From the NCBI GenBank assembly GCA_023404345.1, contig JAEYCB010000057.1, positions 1 through 41,603 on the forward strand: DNA of 41,603 nucleotides. The letters run 5' to 3'. Numbering within the stretch: position 1 is the first letter of the stretch; the number at the start of each line of letters is the position of its first letter. This stretch comes from Bacillota bacterium. Its GTDB lineage: Bacteria > Bacillota > Clostridia > Christensenellales > Aristaeellaceae. Made by a program: the position numbers and the translations under genes. Positions 14,313-22,098 of this stretch are shown piece after piece. The notes under the pieces were generated by a model, which saw only the letters and a program-made list of their open reading frames with translations, made no database searches and had not been told where the DNA came from.

Positions 14313-16100
14313 ATGCTGTACCACAATTCACACGACGCTCGATATCGCGATCCCCTTGGGCCCATTGCGGCAGGAAACAGCGTGACCCTGCGCTTTGCCT
14401 GCGATGAAAGCCCGGAAGTGCTGCTGCGCACCTGGGATGGCACGGAGCGCCTGTATCCGATGGTTCCCGTGGGGGAACATCTTTATGAAGCAACCGTAAC
14501 CGTGCCGGACAAGCCGATGCTGTTTTGGTACGACTTTATTATCCGCCGGGCGGATGGCGACGTGCGCTACGGAAACAGCCGGGACCAGCTGGGCGGCGAG
14601 GGCGCGTGCTACGATGGACAGCCCGACAGCTATCAGGTGACTGTTTACGATCCCGCCTATCATACCCCCGAATATCTGCGTCACGGGATCATATACCAGA
14701 TTTTTCCCGACCGCTTCTTTAAGGATAAGAACGGCCAAAAGGGGCGGGTGCGCAAGATTGCCGCGGCCCATCCGGACGCTACCTTCCATGAAGAATGGAA
14801 CGAACGCCCCACTCTGGATTTGGACCCTGAAAACGGAGACAACCGCGCGCTGGACTTTTTTGGAGGTACGCTCAAGGGCATTAAGCAGAAGCTGGATTAC
14901 CTGGCGGATCTCGGCGTGAGCGTTATTTATCTCAACCCCATCTTCCGTGCCCATTCCAACCATCGCTATGACACGGGCAGCTATCAGGAGATCGACCCCA
15001 TTTTGGGCGACGACGCTGCCTTCGACGAGCTGGTGGCGGCGGCGAAGGCGCGCGGCATCCGCATTCTGCTCGACGGTGTGTTCAGCCACACCGGCGCGGA
15101 CAGCAAGTACTTCAACCGCTACGGCCGCTACGACAACCTGGGCGCGTATCAGAGCAAGGAAAGCCCCTATTACGACTGGTACCGCTTTGAGGAGTTCCCC
15201 GACAAGTACGATTCGTGGTGGGGCTTCTACACGCTGCCCACCGTCAATAAGAATAACCCCTCCTACCGCGATTTCCTGTTCAACCCCGAAACCGGCGTGA
15301 TGACGGGCTGGGTGCGCCGCGGCGCGTGCGGCTGGCGGCTGGACGTGGTGGACGAGCTGCCCGTTGATATGGTGCGTCAGATGCGCGAGGCCGTCAAGCA
15401 GGCCGATCCAGATGCGACGCTGCTGGGCGAGGTCTGGGAGGATGCCAGCAACAAGACCGCCTATGGTGTGAACCGCTCCTATTGCCTGGGAGATATGCTG
15501 GACAGCGTGATGAACTATCCTCTGCGTTGTGCGGTGATTGATTTCTTCACCGGGGTGATCGACGCCTATCAGCTGCGCCGGGTGATTCTGCACCAGCAGG
15601 AGGTGTACCCTGCACCGTTCTACTATTCGCTGATGAACCTGCTTGGCAGCCACGACCGCGTACGCATTCTTAATGCGCTGTGCGGACTCAACCGTGAGGG
15701 CGCTGTGCAGATGGACCGTGCCGAAGCGGAAAAGGTCACCTTGGGCAAGCGCGAACTCAAGAGCGCCAAGAAGCGCTACCTTGAGGCCATGAAGCTGCTG
15801 TGTGCCTTGCCTGGCGCGCCCACCGTGTACTATGGCGATGAAATCGGCATGACTGGCATGGCCGATCCCTGGAACCGCGCTCCCATGAACTGGGACGAGC
15901 CGGATGAAAAGCTGCTGGAAGGCGTGCGCGCGCTGCTCATCAAGCGTCGCAAGACCCCAGTCCTGCAGACGGGTTACCTGGAAGTGGAGGCCGTAGATGC
16001 CGATACGCTGCGCATTACGCGCTACGCCAAAGATGGCAAGGATGTATTTGGCGAGCCGCTCTCCGGCAAGGACTCCGTGGTGAAGGTAAGCCGCAAATAA
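14313..16100 (+). CDS. glycoside hydrolase family 13 enzyme (neopullulanase/cyclomaltodextrinase-like)
   Basis: A 595-residue cytoplasmic (no signal peptide) alpha-glucan-acting enzyme. The N-terminal about 120 residues form a beta-sandwich like the CBM34-type domain of maltogenic amylases. A (beta/alpha)8 barrel follows, with the segments RHGIIYQIFPDRFF, YLNPIF, LLDGVFSHTG and GWRLDVVDELP (nucleophile D344). LLGEVWEDAS carries acid/base E373, and LLGSHDRVRIL carries the stabilising D448. A large insertion at about 140-180 is typical of these intracellular enzymes. GGAGG lies 10 bases before the ATG. The likely role is breakdown of imported maltodextrins or pullulan fragments. It stands alone, with its own promoter and possible sugar operator. 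Confidence 0.92.
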   Translation: MLYHNSHDARYRDPLGPIAAGNSVTLRFACDESPEVLLRTWDGTERLYPMVPVGEHLYEATVTVPDKPMLFWYDFIIRRADGDVRYGNSRDQLGGEGACYDGQPDSYQVTVYDPAYHTPEYLRHGIIYQIFPDRFFKDKNGQKGRVRKIAAAHPDATFHEEWNERPTLDLDPENGDNRALDFFGGTLKGIKQKLDYLADLGVSVIYLNPIFRAHSNHRYDTGSYQEIDPILGDDAAFDELVAAAKARGIRILLDGVFSHTGADSKYFNRYGRYDNLGAYQSKESPYYDWYRFEEFPDKYDSWWGFYTLPTVNKNNPSYRDFLFNPETGVMTGWVRRGACGWRLDVVDELPVDMVRQMREAVKQADPDATLLGEVWEDASNKTAYGVNRSYCLGDMLDSVMNYPLRCAVIDFFTGVIDAYQLRRVILHQQEVYPAPFYYSLMNLLGSHDRVRILNALCGLNREGAVQMDRAEAEKVTLGKRELKSAKKRYLEAMKLLCALPGAPTVYYGDEIGMTGMADPWNRAPMNWDEPDEKLLEGVRALLIKRRKTPVLQTGYLEVEAVDADTLRITRYAKDGKDVFGEPLSGKDSVVKVSRK

Positions 16101-16164
16101 GTGCGATAAGCCACGAAAAGGCGGGTTTGGGCGGGAGACGCCGTTGCTTTCAGGCATGCGCGTA

Positions 16165-16194
16165 TTGCGCCAGTTCTTGGGTTGATGCTATAAT
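16165..16194 (+). promoter_or_regulatory. pgsA promoter
   Basis: TTGCGC (16165-16170) and TATAAT (16189-16194) are 18 bases apart with an extended TGC before the -10. Confidence 0.65.
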
Positions 16195-16226
16195 AACCTT
16201 GAACACAGCGCAAGGAGGCTACCGTT

Positions 16227-16820
16227 TTGACCGCCAAGGAATTAATCCGCAAGAACCTGAATGTGCCCAACGTGCTTACCATGATCCGGCTTCTGTTGGT
16301 ACCGGTGTACGTGGCGCTGTTTGTCAGCGGGCAAAAATATGCGGCGCTAGTTACCTTCCTTGTAGCCAGCCTGACCGACCTGCTGGATGGACGCATCGCC
16401 CGTAAGTACAACCTTATCACTGATTTTGGCAAACTGGTGGACCCGTTCGCCGATAAGGTGATGGTACTGACAGCCCTATTCAGCATGGCTATTGGTTCGC
16501 CGGCCATTCCGCCGGTGGTCCCCTGGGCAGCGGTGATCATCCTGCTGTTGAAAGAGCTGATAATGATTATCGGCGGACTGGTGATGCTCAAGCATGGCAT
16601 CGTTGTGTATTCCAGCATGGTTGGCAAGGTGGCGCACTGTGTGTTTATTGCAGGTTTGGTAGCCACGTACTTTCATGACTGGTTTGCAGCAAACTGTGCG
16701 GGCTGGATGCTGACGCCGGATCTGCTCTTGCTGTGGCTGGGCGTGTGCATTACGCTGTGTGCCCTGGTGTTTTACGTAAGTGACGCGATCAGAAAAGCAA
16801 AGGAAAAGGGAATTATCTGA
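16227..16820 (+). CDS. pgsA: CDP-diacylglycerol-glycerol-3-phosphate 3-phosphatidyltransferase
   Basis: A 197-residue inner-membrane enzyme that makes phosphatidylglycerol phosphate, the first step to phosphatidylglycerol and cardiolipin. The CDP-alcohol phosphotransferase signature D-G-x2-A-R-x8-G-x3-D-x3-D is complete in DGRIARKYNLITDFGKLVDPFAD (residues 53-75). It is preceded by NVPNVLTMIRLLLVPVYV and followed by four further hydrophobic helices. The start is TTG at 16227, with AAGGAGG 8 bases upstream; no ATG fits. It has its own promoter, and a structured stretch with a terminator-like hairpin follows. Confidence 0.95.
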   Translation: MTAKELIRKNLNVPNVLTMIRLLLVPVYVALFVSGQKYAALVTFLVASLTDLLDGRIARKYNLITDFGKLVDPFADKVMVLTALFSMAIGSPAIPPVVPWAAVIILLLKELIMIIGGLVMLKHGIVVYSSMVGKVAHCVFIAGLVATYFHDWFAANCAGWMLTPDLLLLWLGVCITLCALVFYVSDAIRKAKEKGII

Positions 16821-16828
16821 TGGGCTCG

Positions 16829-16923
16829 AAAGGGCCTGATGGGGGGATGGGCGCTTGCCTGTCTCCCTCTTTTTACAGGCAGGTGCTTTGTCTGCCTCAT
16901 AAAGAGGACCCCGGTGGCCCTTT
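16829..16923 (+). other. structured intergenic RNA with terminator-like hairpin after pgsA
   Basis: An outer stem AAAGGGCC (16829-16836) with GGCCCTTT (16916-16923) encloses two hairpins. One is a 12-bp stem GCGCTTGCCTGT (16851-16862) with ACAGGCAGGTGC (16875-16886), followed by TTT. The other is a small CCTC/GAGG hairpin near 16895-16908. The inner hairpin could end pgsA transcription, but the enclosing pairing makes a three-way junction that a plain terminator would not need. Confidence 0.5.
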
Positions 16924-16969
16924 GTCGAATCCATGAGCAGATTCTCTTTTTGGAAACGGAGGCTCCCTC

Positions 16970-18253
16970 ATGAGTGAATTTTTGGCGCCCCTCAACTACG
17001 GCCGCGCGCGCGACGTGCTCCGGCGCCTGAGTGCTTATTCGTCCTATACGCCTCAGGGCGCCGCTGAGGTTCTGGATGTGCTGCGGGAAAATTATCCCCT
17101 GGTGTTTAAGAAGCTGGAAAGCAAGCAGTTTGATAACGGTGCGGTGCTGATGGAGATGCCTGGCGCAAATAGCACCGCTCCGCTGGTGTTTGTGTCCCAT
17201 TTGGATGCGCCGCAGGCAAATGGAATTGAAGAGAACAGCCCGCATGAAATGCCCATGAGCGTGCCGCTGTCGCGTGCCCATGTGGTGGCGCTGCTGGAGG
17301 CGCTGGAAGGACTTTTGAACGACGGCTATCAGCCCGGCGGTGATTTGCTGCTGGCTCTGAGTATGGACGGGCTTAGCGGTGGGGCGGGGGCCAGGAGCAT
17401 CGCTGCGCATTTGAAAGCGCGCAGTCTGTCTCCTTGCTTTGTGCTGGACCACGGCGGATATGCCACCATGGAGGCGTTTCGTACCTATCTGCCCAAAAAT
17501 GCGCCACTGGCGTTGATCGGCATCTGCGAAAAGGGCGAAATCCAGGGCGAAATGACCGCAGACCGTGAGGTGAACAGCCGGCCGGGCCGTGAGCGCGCTC
17601 GCCCTGTGGACGAGCTGCTGCGTGCAGGAGCACGGTTCACGCGTCGTCCGCGCCGGGCGCGGCTGTGCACGGCCAGTGAAATCATGCTTTCGGAACTGGG
17701 CAAAAAGGCGCCGCTGCTGCAGCGGTGGCTGGTGCGCCGTCCACACCTGACATTTCCGCTGATGCGGATTTTGTGGCGCAATCGGTCGGTATTTCACCAG
17801 TTTTTTGTGAGTGAGCGCACGGTGTGTGCCCTGAATGCGCAGGGGACGCTGCAAACTCCGGCCCAGCAGGCATCCCTGACGTTCCGGCAGACGTTGATTC
17901 CCGGAGTGCGCGCGGCGGAGGCGCGACATCGCATTCGTTGCTTAACGGGTAACGATGATTTGCATCTGACCTTTTCCATGTGCGAGGACGCAAGCGTACC
18001 CAGCGATCCCAGCGGCGAAGCATGGGAGGCACTGGAAACGGCTATTGAGATTCAATTTGAGCGGGCGGTGATGGTGCCCTGCCTGAGCCCTTTTGTCACG
18101 GATGGACGGTTTTATGCCCAGCCCGGCGGACGGGTATACCGCTTCTCGCCCTTCATGCTCACAGGCGAAGAGGCGCTTTCAGGCACGTGTACCGTAACGG
18201 ACGGCACGCTGCAGACGGCGGTGCAGTTTTTCCGCTCCATGCTGTGCGTATAA
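16970..18253 (+). CDS. M20 peptidase-like protein lacking catalytic residues (probable pseudoenzyme)
   Basis: A 427-residue protein with the layout of M20 metallopeptidases of the CPS1/PM20D1 type: FVSHLDA (H77, D79) near residue 77, the LLEALEGLL helix after it, SMDGLSGGAGA at 131-141, VLDHGG at about 158-163, and the YRFSPF segment near the C-terminus. Key residues are gone. The bridging Asp of the DDKG motif is replaced (LSRA). The catalytic and metal-binding Glu pair of HDEExGG reads DGLSGG (G134, L135). The HSS motif of the lid domain is absent, and DSRHY reads DGRFY. It should not bind two zinc ions or hydrolyse peptides. The frame is intact and the ribosome binding site good (CGGAGG). 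It is the first gene of an operon with a polytopic membrane protein and GtrA, so a binding or scaffold role is possible. Confidence 0.8.
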   Translation: MSEFLAPLNYGRARDVLRRLSAYSSYTPQGAAEVLDVLRENYPLVFKKLESKQFDNGAVLMEMPGANSTAPLVFVSHLDAPQANGIEENSPHEMPMSVPLSRAHVVALLEALEGLLNDGYQPGGDLLLALSMDGLSGGAGARSIAAHLKARSLSPCFVLDHGGYATMEAFRTYLPKNAPLALIGICEKGEIQGEMTADREVNSRPGRERARPVDELLRAGARFTRRPRRARLCTASEIMLSELGKKAPLLQRWLVRRPHLTFPLMRILWRNRSVFHQFFVSERTVCALNAQGTLQTPAQQASLTFRQTLIPGVRAAEARHRIRCLTGNDDLHLTFSMCEDASVPSDPSGEAWEALETAIEIQFERAVMVPCLSPFVTDGRFYAQPGGRVYRFSPFMLTGEEALSGTCTVTDGTLQTAVQFFRSMLCV

Positions 18254-18265
18254 GGAGGACGAGAT

Positions 18266-20263
18266 TTGCTTTCCATAGTGTATCTTATGTTGTTTCTGGC
18301 GGGGGGCGCGGTGATCACGCGGCTGCTGTTGCCAAGGCTCAAGCCTGTGCTACGTGTCTATCTGGGCCTGTCGCTGGGTGTGCTGCTGTTGATGTGGCTA
18401 CCGGTCCTGTGGGCCTACGCGGTACGCTTCAGCTATACTGCGCACTGGCTGGCCCTGGGCACGCTGGCGCTGCTTGCGGGCGTGGCGTGGCTGTGGCGCG
18501 ACCGGCGTACGCCCGCAGCCTTTGACGAGACTGAAAAGCGCACGCTCCGACTGCTGCTTTTGCTGGTCGTGCCGCTGACGGTGCTGGGCGGCTACCTGCA
18601 ATATACACATTCCATCCGCCTGGCGGCAGATGGCACCTATCATGTGGGCCAGAGTACATATGGCGATTTGTCTTTGCATCTGGCGGTATGCACCAGCATT
18701 GTAAACGCGTCTTTTCCGCTGGAAAACAGCCTGATGCTGGGCGCTACCATGGCCTATCCCTATCTGGCGGATTCCATCGCTACCAGCATGCTTATGCTGG
18801 GTATGCCATTGAACACCGCCATGGCCTTTACCGGCACGCTGATGATGGCGTTGGTCTACGCTGGCTACGGGCTTTTGGCCATGCAGCTGTGCAGAAGGCG
18901 CGGCGCGGCGGTACTGGCGTTTTTCCTGCTGTTTTTAAACGGTGGACTGGGATTTTTCTATACGCTGGATGCCACGGTAAACGGCTATGAAGTCACCACC
19001 ATGTGGGATAATCTGGCCAATGTGATGCAGGGCTACTACCAGACTCCCACCAACCAGCCAGATCCGCATAACTTGCGCTGGGTTAATATCATCTGCGACA
19101 TGCTGGTACCGCAGCGCGGTATTTTAGGTGGATGGACGCTGCTGATGCCGGCGCTCAACCTCCTTGTGCCTCCGCTTTGCCGGCGAGAAAGGCATGGCGT
19201 GCGCGAACTTGTGCTTCTGGGGCTGTTTGCCGGCGGGCTGCCACTGGCGCATACGCACAGCTATCTGGCCCTGGTGCTGTTTTCCAAGGGCGCCTGTGCG
19301 TACTGCGTGTTTACCTCGCCCAAGGGAACACGATGGGATGCGTTTCGGCCCTGGCTTTTGTATGGTACCGTAGCGGCGGCATTGTCCCTGCCGCAGTTGA
19401 TTGCTTTCACTTTTGTGCAGGCCACGGGCAGCGACCATTTTCTAAGCGTATGGTTCAACTGGGCCAACAACAGGGGCAATCGAGGCTTGGTAGATACGTA
19501 CCTGTGGTTCTACCTCAAAAATGTGGGCGTGCCCTATGTGCTGATTCTGCTGGCGCTGTGCCGCCGCAAACCCAAGGATGCCCCCGCCGTGCCGGATGAT
19601 CTGCGTCAGATCCGCCTGATCGCCTGCGGCGCGTTCCTCATCTATGCAGTGGCCGAGGTAATCAAATTCCAGCCCAACGAGTATGACAACAACAAGTTGC
19701 TTTATGTCTGGTTCCTGCTGTGCCTGCCCATGGCCGCGGACTATGCCATGGAGGCCTTTGCACGCCTGCGCGGCCTGCCGGGACGGCGCGTGATCGCCGG
19801 GCTGTTTCTGGCATGCTGCTTTACTTCCTCGGCGCTCACTGTGGCGCGCGAGTGTGTGAGCGATTATCAGGTCTACAGTGCTGCCGATATTGAAACCGCA
19901 GAATACGTACTGGAGAATACACCTGAACACAGCGTATTTTTGACCGGAAACCAGCACCTGAACCCCGTGAGTTCCCTGGCGGGACGTACTGTCTTGTGTT
20001 CCAGCGACCTCTACCTTTACTACCATGGCTTTAATACCACGGAGCGACAGGCTGAGATTGCGGCCTTCTATACCGATCCTGCCTCCAACCTTGACCTGCT
20101 CGGGCAATATCAGGTACAATATATCTACGTCAGCCCCTATGAGCGCGCCAATACCCAGTATGCGCTCAATGAGGCGGCGCTGGAGGCGCTGTTCCCGGTG
20201 GTTTATGAATCGGCCGGGGGGCAAAACCGCATCTTTGAGGTGCCGGAGGCGTATCGTCAATGA
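18266..20263 (+). CDS. large polytopic membrane protein, GT-C glycosyltransferase-like
   Basis: A 665-residue integral membrane protein starting with TTG (AAGGAGG 7 bases upstream, overlapping the preceding stop region). About twelve hydrophobic helices are followed by a C-terminal outer domain of about 120 residues. A conserved-looking loop after the third or fourth helix reads TYGDLSLHLAV and then FPLENSLMLGATMAYPYL. Such an acidic GD motif in the first loop, followed by a periplasmic-side domain, is typical of GT-C glycosyltransferases that use lipid-linked sugars. The C-terminal YLYYHGFN and YIYVSPYER segments also occur in this type. Exact family and substrate are unknown. Together with GtrA two genes later this suggests decoration of a cell-surface glycan (inference). 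Confidence 0.7.
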   Translation: MLSIVYLMLFLAGGAVITRLLLPRLKPVLRVYLGLSLGVLLLMWLPVLWAYAVRFSYTAHWLALGTLALLAGVAWLWRDRRTPAAFDETEKRTLRLLLLLVVPLTVLGGYLQYTHSIRLAADGTYHVGQSTYGDLSLHLAVCTSIVNASFPLENSLMLGATMAYPYLADSIATSMLMLGMPLNTAMAFTGTLMMALVYAGYGLLAMQLCRRRGAAVLAFFLLFLNGGLGFFYTLDATVNGYEVTTMWDNLANVMQGYYQTPTNQPDPHNLRWVNIICDMLVPQRGILGGWTLLMPALNLLVPPLCRRERHGVRELVLLGLFAGGLPLAHTHSYLALVLFSKGACAYCVFTSPKGTRWDAFRPWLLYGTVAAALSLPQLIAFTFVQATGSDHFLSVWFNWANNRGNRGLVDTYLWFYLKNVGVPYVLILLALCRRKPKDAPAVPDDLRQIRLIACGAFLIYAVAEVIKFQPNEYDNNKLLYVWFLLCLPMAADYAMEAFARLRGLPGRRVIAGLFLACCFTSSALTVARECVSDYQVYSAADIETAEYVLENTPEHSVFLTGNQHLNPVSSLAGRTVLCSSDLYLYYHGFNTTERQAEIAAFYTDPASNLDLLGQYQVQYIYVSPYERANTQYALNEAALEALFPVVYESAGGQNRIFEVPEAYRQ

Positions 20264-20475
20264 AACGCTTTTTGCGCTACGCGCTGGAGCACAACCGTAA
20301 AATCCGCACGTTGTTTTTGCAGGATGGGAAAATGGTGCAGAAAACGGTGAGCGTGCTCGCCTACGATGGGGAGACGGTTACCCTGTGCGCCGGGGTGAAG
20401 GGGACTCCCTTCACGTTGCCTGTGGGCGACCTGCTCAGCTGCGACTATGCCCGCGGAGACCATGGCGAGGATTGA
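20260..20475 (+). CDS. 71-residue protein of unknown function
   Basis: The ATG overlaps the stop of the preceding gene (ATGA), so it is translationally coupled. The protein is soluble, with a basic N-terminus (MKRFLRYALEHNRKIRTLF) and a beta-rich remainder that reads like a small barrel domain (VSVLAYDGETVTLCAGVKG, FTLPVGDLLSCDYARGDHG). No family is recognised. Its length, codon use like its neighbours and tight coupling argue that it is real. Confidence 0.7.
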   Translation: MKRFLRYALEHNRKIRTLFLQDGKMVQKTVSVLAYDGETVTLCAGVKGTPFTLPVGDLLSCDYARGDHGED

Positions 20476-20507
20476 TGATCGCCGCAAACAGGAGAGGAAG
20501 GACATCC

Positions 20508-20996
20508 ATGGTTCAAAAGATTAAGCATTATTTGGATACGCATGAGAAGCAGTATGAAATGATCCGCTACATCTTTGCCGGAGGGCTGACCACAGTTTTG
20601 AGCATGGTGGTTCATTATGGCTGCTGCTTTCTCATGGCTGAAAAAGCACCCTATGTGGGAAATCTTATTCCCTGGTTGGTGGATTCCATCAACCGGGCCA
20701 ATAATGTACAGATGTCCATAGCCAGCGCCATCTCATGGGTAATTGCGGTGCTGTTTGCCTACTGGATCAACCGCGGCCTGGTATTCCGTGCCAAGGATCA
20801 GGGAAATGTGCTGACCGGGCTTGTGCAGTTCGCCGGAAGCCGGCTGGTGAGCTTTCTGGTATTTGAGCAGGGCTTAATGTTGCTGCTCAAGCTAGTGGGT
20901 GTAAGCAACATTATCAACCGTGTGATTGTGCTGGTATTTGTAATGGTGTTCAACTACGTAGTCAGCAAGTTCTGGATTTTTAAAAAGGCCGCATAA
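20508..20996 (+). CDS. GtrA family membrane protein
   Basis: A 162-residue protein with four hydrophobic helices in the GtrA pattern. IRYIFAGGLTTVLSMVVHYG is in the first helix, the SWVIAVLFAYWINRGLVF segment is in the middle, and VVSKFWIFKKAA closes the C-terminus. GtrA proteins are thought to move lipid-linked sugars across the membrane or assist glycosyltransferases. The start at 20508 has GGAGAGGAAGGA upstream; an in-frame ATG at 20475 is an alternative. It is the last gene of the operon beginning with the M20-like protein. Its 3' end overlaps the convergent YlbJ-like gene by 17 bases, with no terminator visible. Confidence 0.9.
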   Translation: MVQKIKHYLDTHEKQYEMIRYIFAGGLTTVLSMVVHYGCCFLMAEKAPYVGNLIPWLVDSINRANNVQMSIASAISWVIAVLFAYWINRGLVFRAKDQGNVLTGLVQFAGSRLVSFLVFEQGLMLLLKLVGVSNIINRVIVLVFVMVFNYVVSKFWIFKKAA

Positions 20997-21906
20997 GGCT
21001 GGGAAACAACGTAAAGATTACCAGGGCCAGACCGCCCGACAGCGCCCCGTGAAGCATACGTATGCAAAGCAGCTTCGCGGGGCGTATGCATTGATTTGCG
21101 AATAGCAGATTTTGCAGCCAGATGCTCAGTCCTCCGAAAGAGCATAGCGCACATAAAAGCGCCATGGGAACCTGGGACCATGATTGCAGCATCGCCGCTG
21201 CGCCGCCTCCCACCTCCAATAGCGCCCAAGCTGCCGCCAGCAACGGCTGATGTGATGCCGACCAGATCGGACACATAGCTGCAATCAGTGCGCGCAGTAC
21301 TCCCGCGACGATAGCAAAGGTCATCATCGCGCCGCATACCGCCAAAAGCGATGTGACTGCCCCCGTTACGGCTTCAGGCAGAGAAGGGCGGAGCGGAGCG
21401 GATGGGGATGGTGAAAGGGCTTGCCGCTTTGCGCTGCTGCCCAAGTGGTGTGTTCTTTTCTTCCGTGATAACAGCCATACCACCCCGGCAGCAGCTAACG
21501 CACCCACCCAGTGACATAGCAGCAGCACCCAGCAGCCCACACGAAGCCCTGTCCACTGTGCCAGGGTGCCGGTAAAAAACATGGGACTCATTACGCCGCA
21601 GGCAGCCAGAAGCGGCTCCAACGCACCGGGGGACACTATGCGAGCATGCCACAGATCGCGCACGCGCTGCGCACTGGCCGGAGACCCGGAGGCAAAGGAA
21701 AAGAGTACCGCTGCAGCATAGCTGCGCCATGTGGAATGTTCGTGATTTGCCCTGCAAGGCAGCAAGCGGCACAGCACCATCATGGGCAGCAGAGCAGGCA
21801 TCACTCCCTTTGCAAATACATGCGCAGCCTGAGAGGCAGCCTCCATTGCCTGTGAAGAAAAGGTCATTATCAGCAGAAGAAAAATGCCTGCCATCACGCC
21901 GCTCAC
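20980..21906 (-). CDS. YlbJ-like sporulation integral membrane protein
   Basis: A 308-residue membrane protein with about eight helices. The FASGSPASAQRVRDLW segment followed by CGVMSPMFFTGTLAQ matches the nucleoside-recognition (Gate) repeat of YlbJ-type sporulation membrane proteins, and a second such repeat (GAVTSLLAVCGAMMTFAIVAGVLRAL) lies in the C-terminal half. The GTG start at 21906 is chosen because AAAAGGAGGG lies about 10 bases upstream; the frame is open to 21987 but contains that site. A YlbJ homologue suggests that the lineage is or was spore-forming. It is slightly lower in recognisable motifs than the Bacillus protein, so the exact orthology is open. Confidence 0.75.
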   Translation of the reverse strand: MSGVMAGIFLLLIMTFSSQAMEAASQAAHVFAKGVMPALLPMMVLCRLLPCRANHEHSTWRSYAAAVLFSFASGSPASAQRVRDLWHARIVSPGALEPLLAACGVMSPMFFTGTLAQWTGLRVGCWVLLLCHWVGALAAAGVVWLLSRKKRTHHLGSSAKRQALSPSPSAPLRPSLPEAVTGAVTSLLAVCGAMMTFAIVAGVLRALIAAMCPIWSASHQPLLAAAWALLEVGGGAAAMLQSWSQVPMALLCALCSFGGLSIWLQNLLFANQCIRPAKLLCIRMLHGALSGGLALVIFTLFPSLMRPF

Positions 21907-22023
21907 TGGGTATATCCCTCCTTTTTTGCATTCTATGCCGTCCACTTGCTTCATTTGAACCAAAGAAAGCATGGCTTTTTTCCACAAAAACCGTCAAATT
22001 GTTTGCTTTTTCGGAAAAGGACC

Positions 22024-22052
22024 TTTTCAGAAACATTAATTTGCGGTATACT
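22024..22052 (+). promoter_or_regulatory. prs promoter
   Basis: TTTTCA (22024-22029) and TATACT (22047-22052) are 17 bases apart, about 45 bases before the start codon. Confidence 0.6.
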
Positions 22053-22098
22053 AGCTTTGTCTCTCCCTACATACGTTCGTTTGAGAAGGAGTATGCTT

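Noticed and set aside
14328..16157. 609-residue open frame antisense to the GH13 gene
   Set aside because: Low-complexity shadow of a GC-rich gene whose catalytic motifs are on the plus strand.
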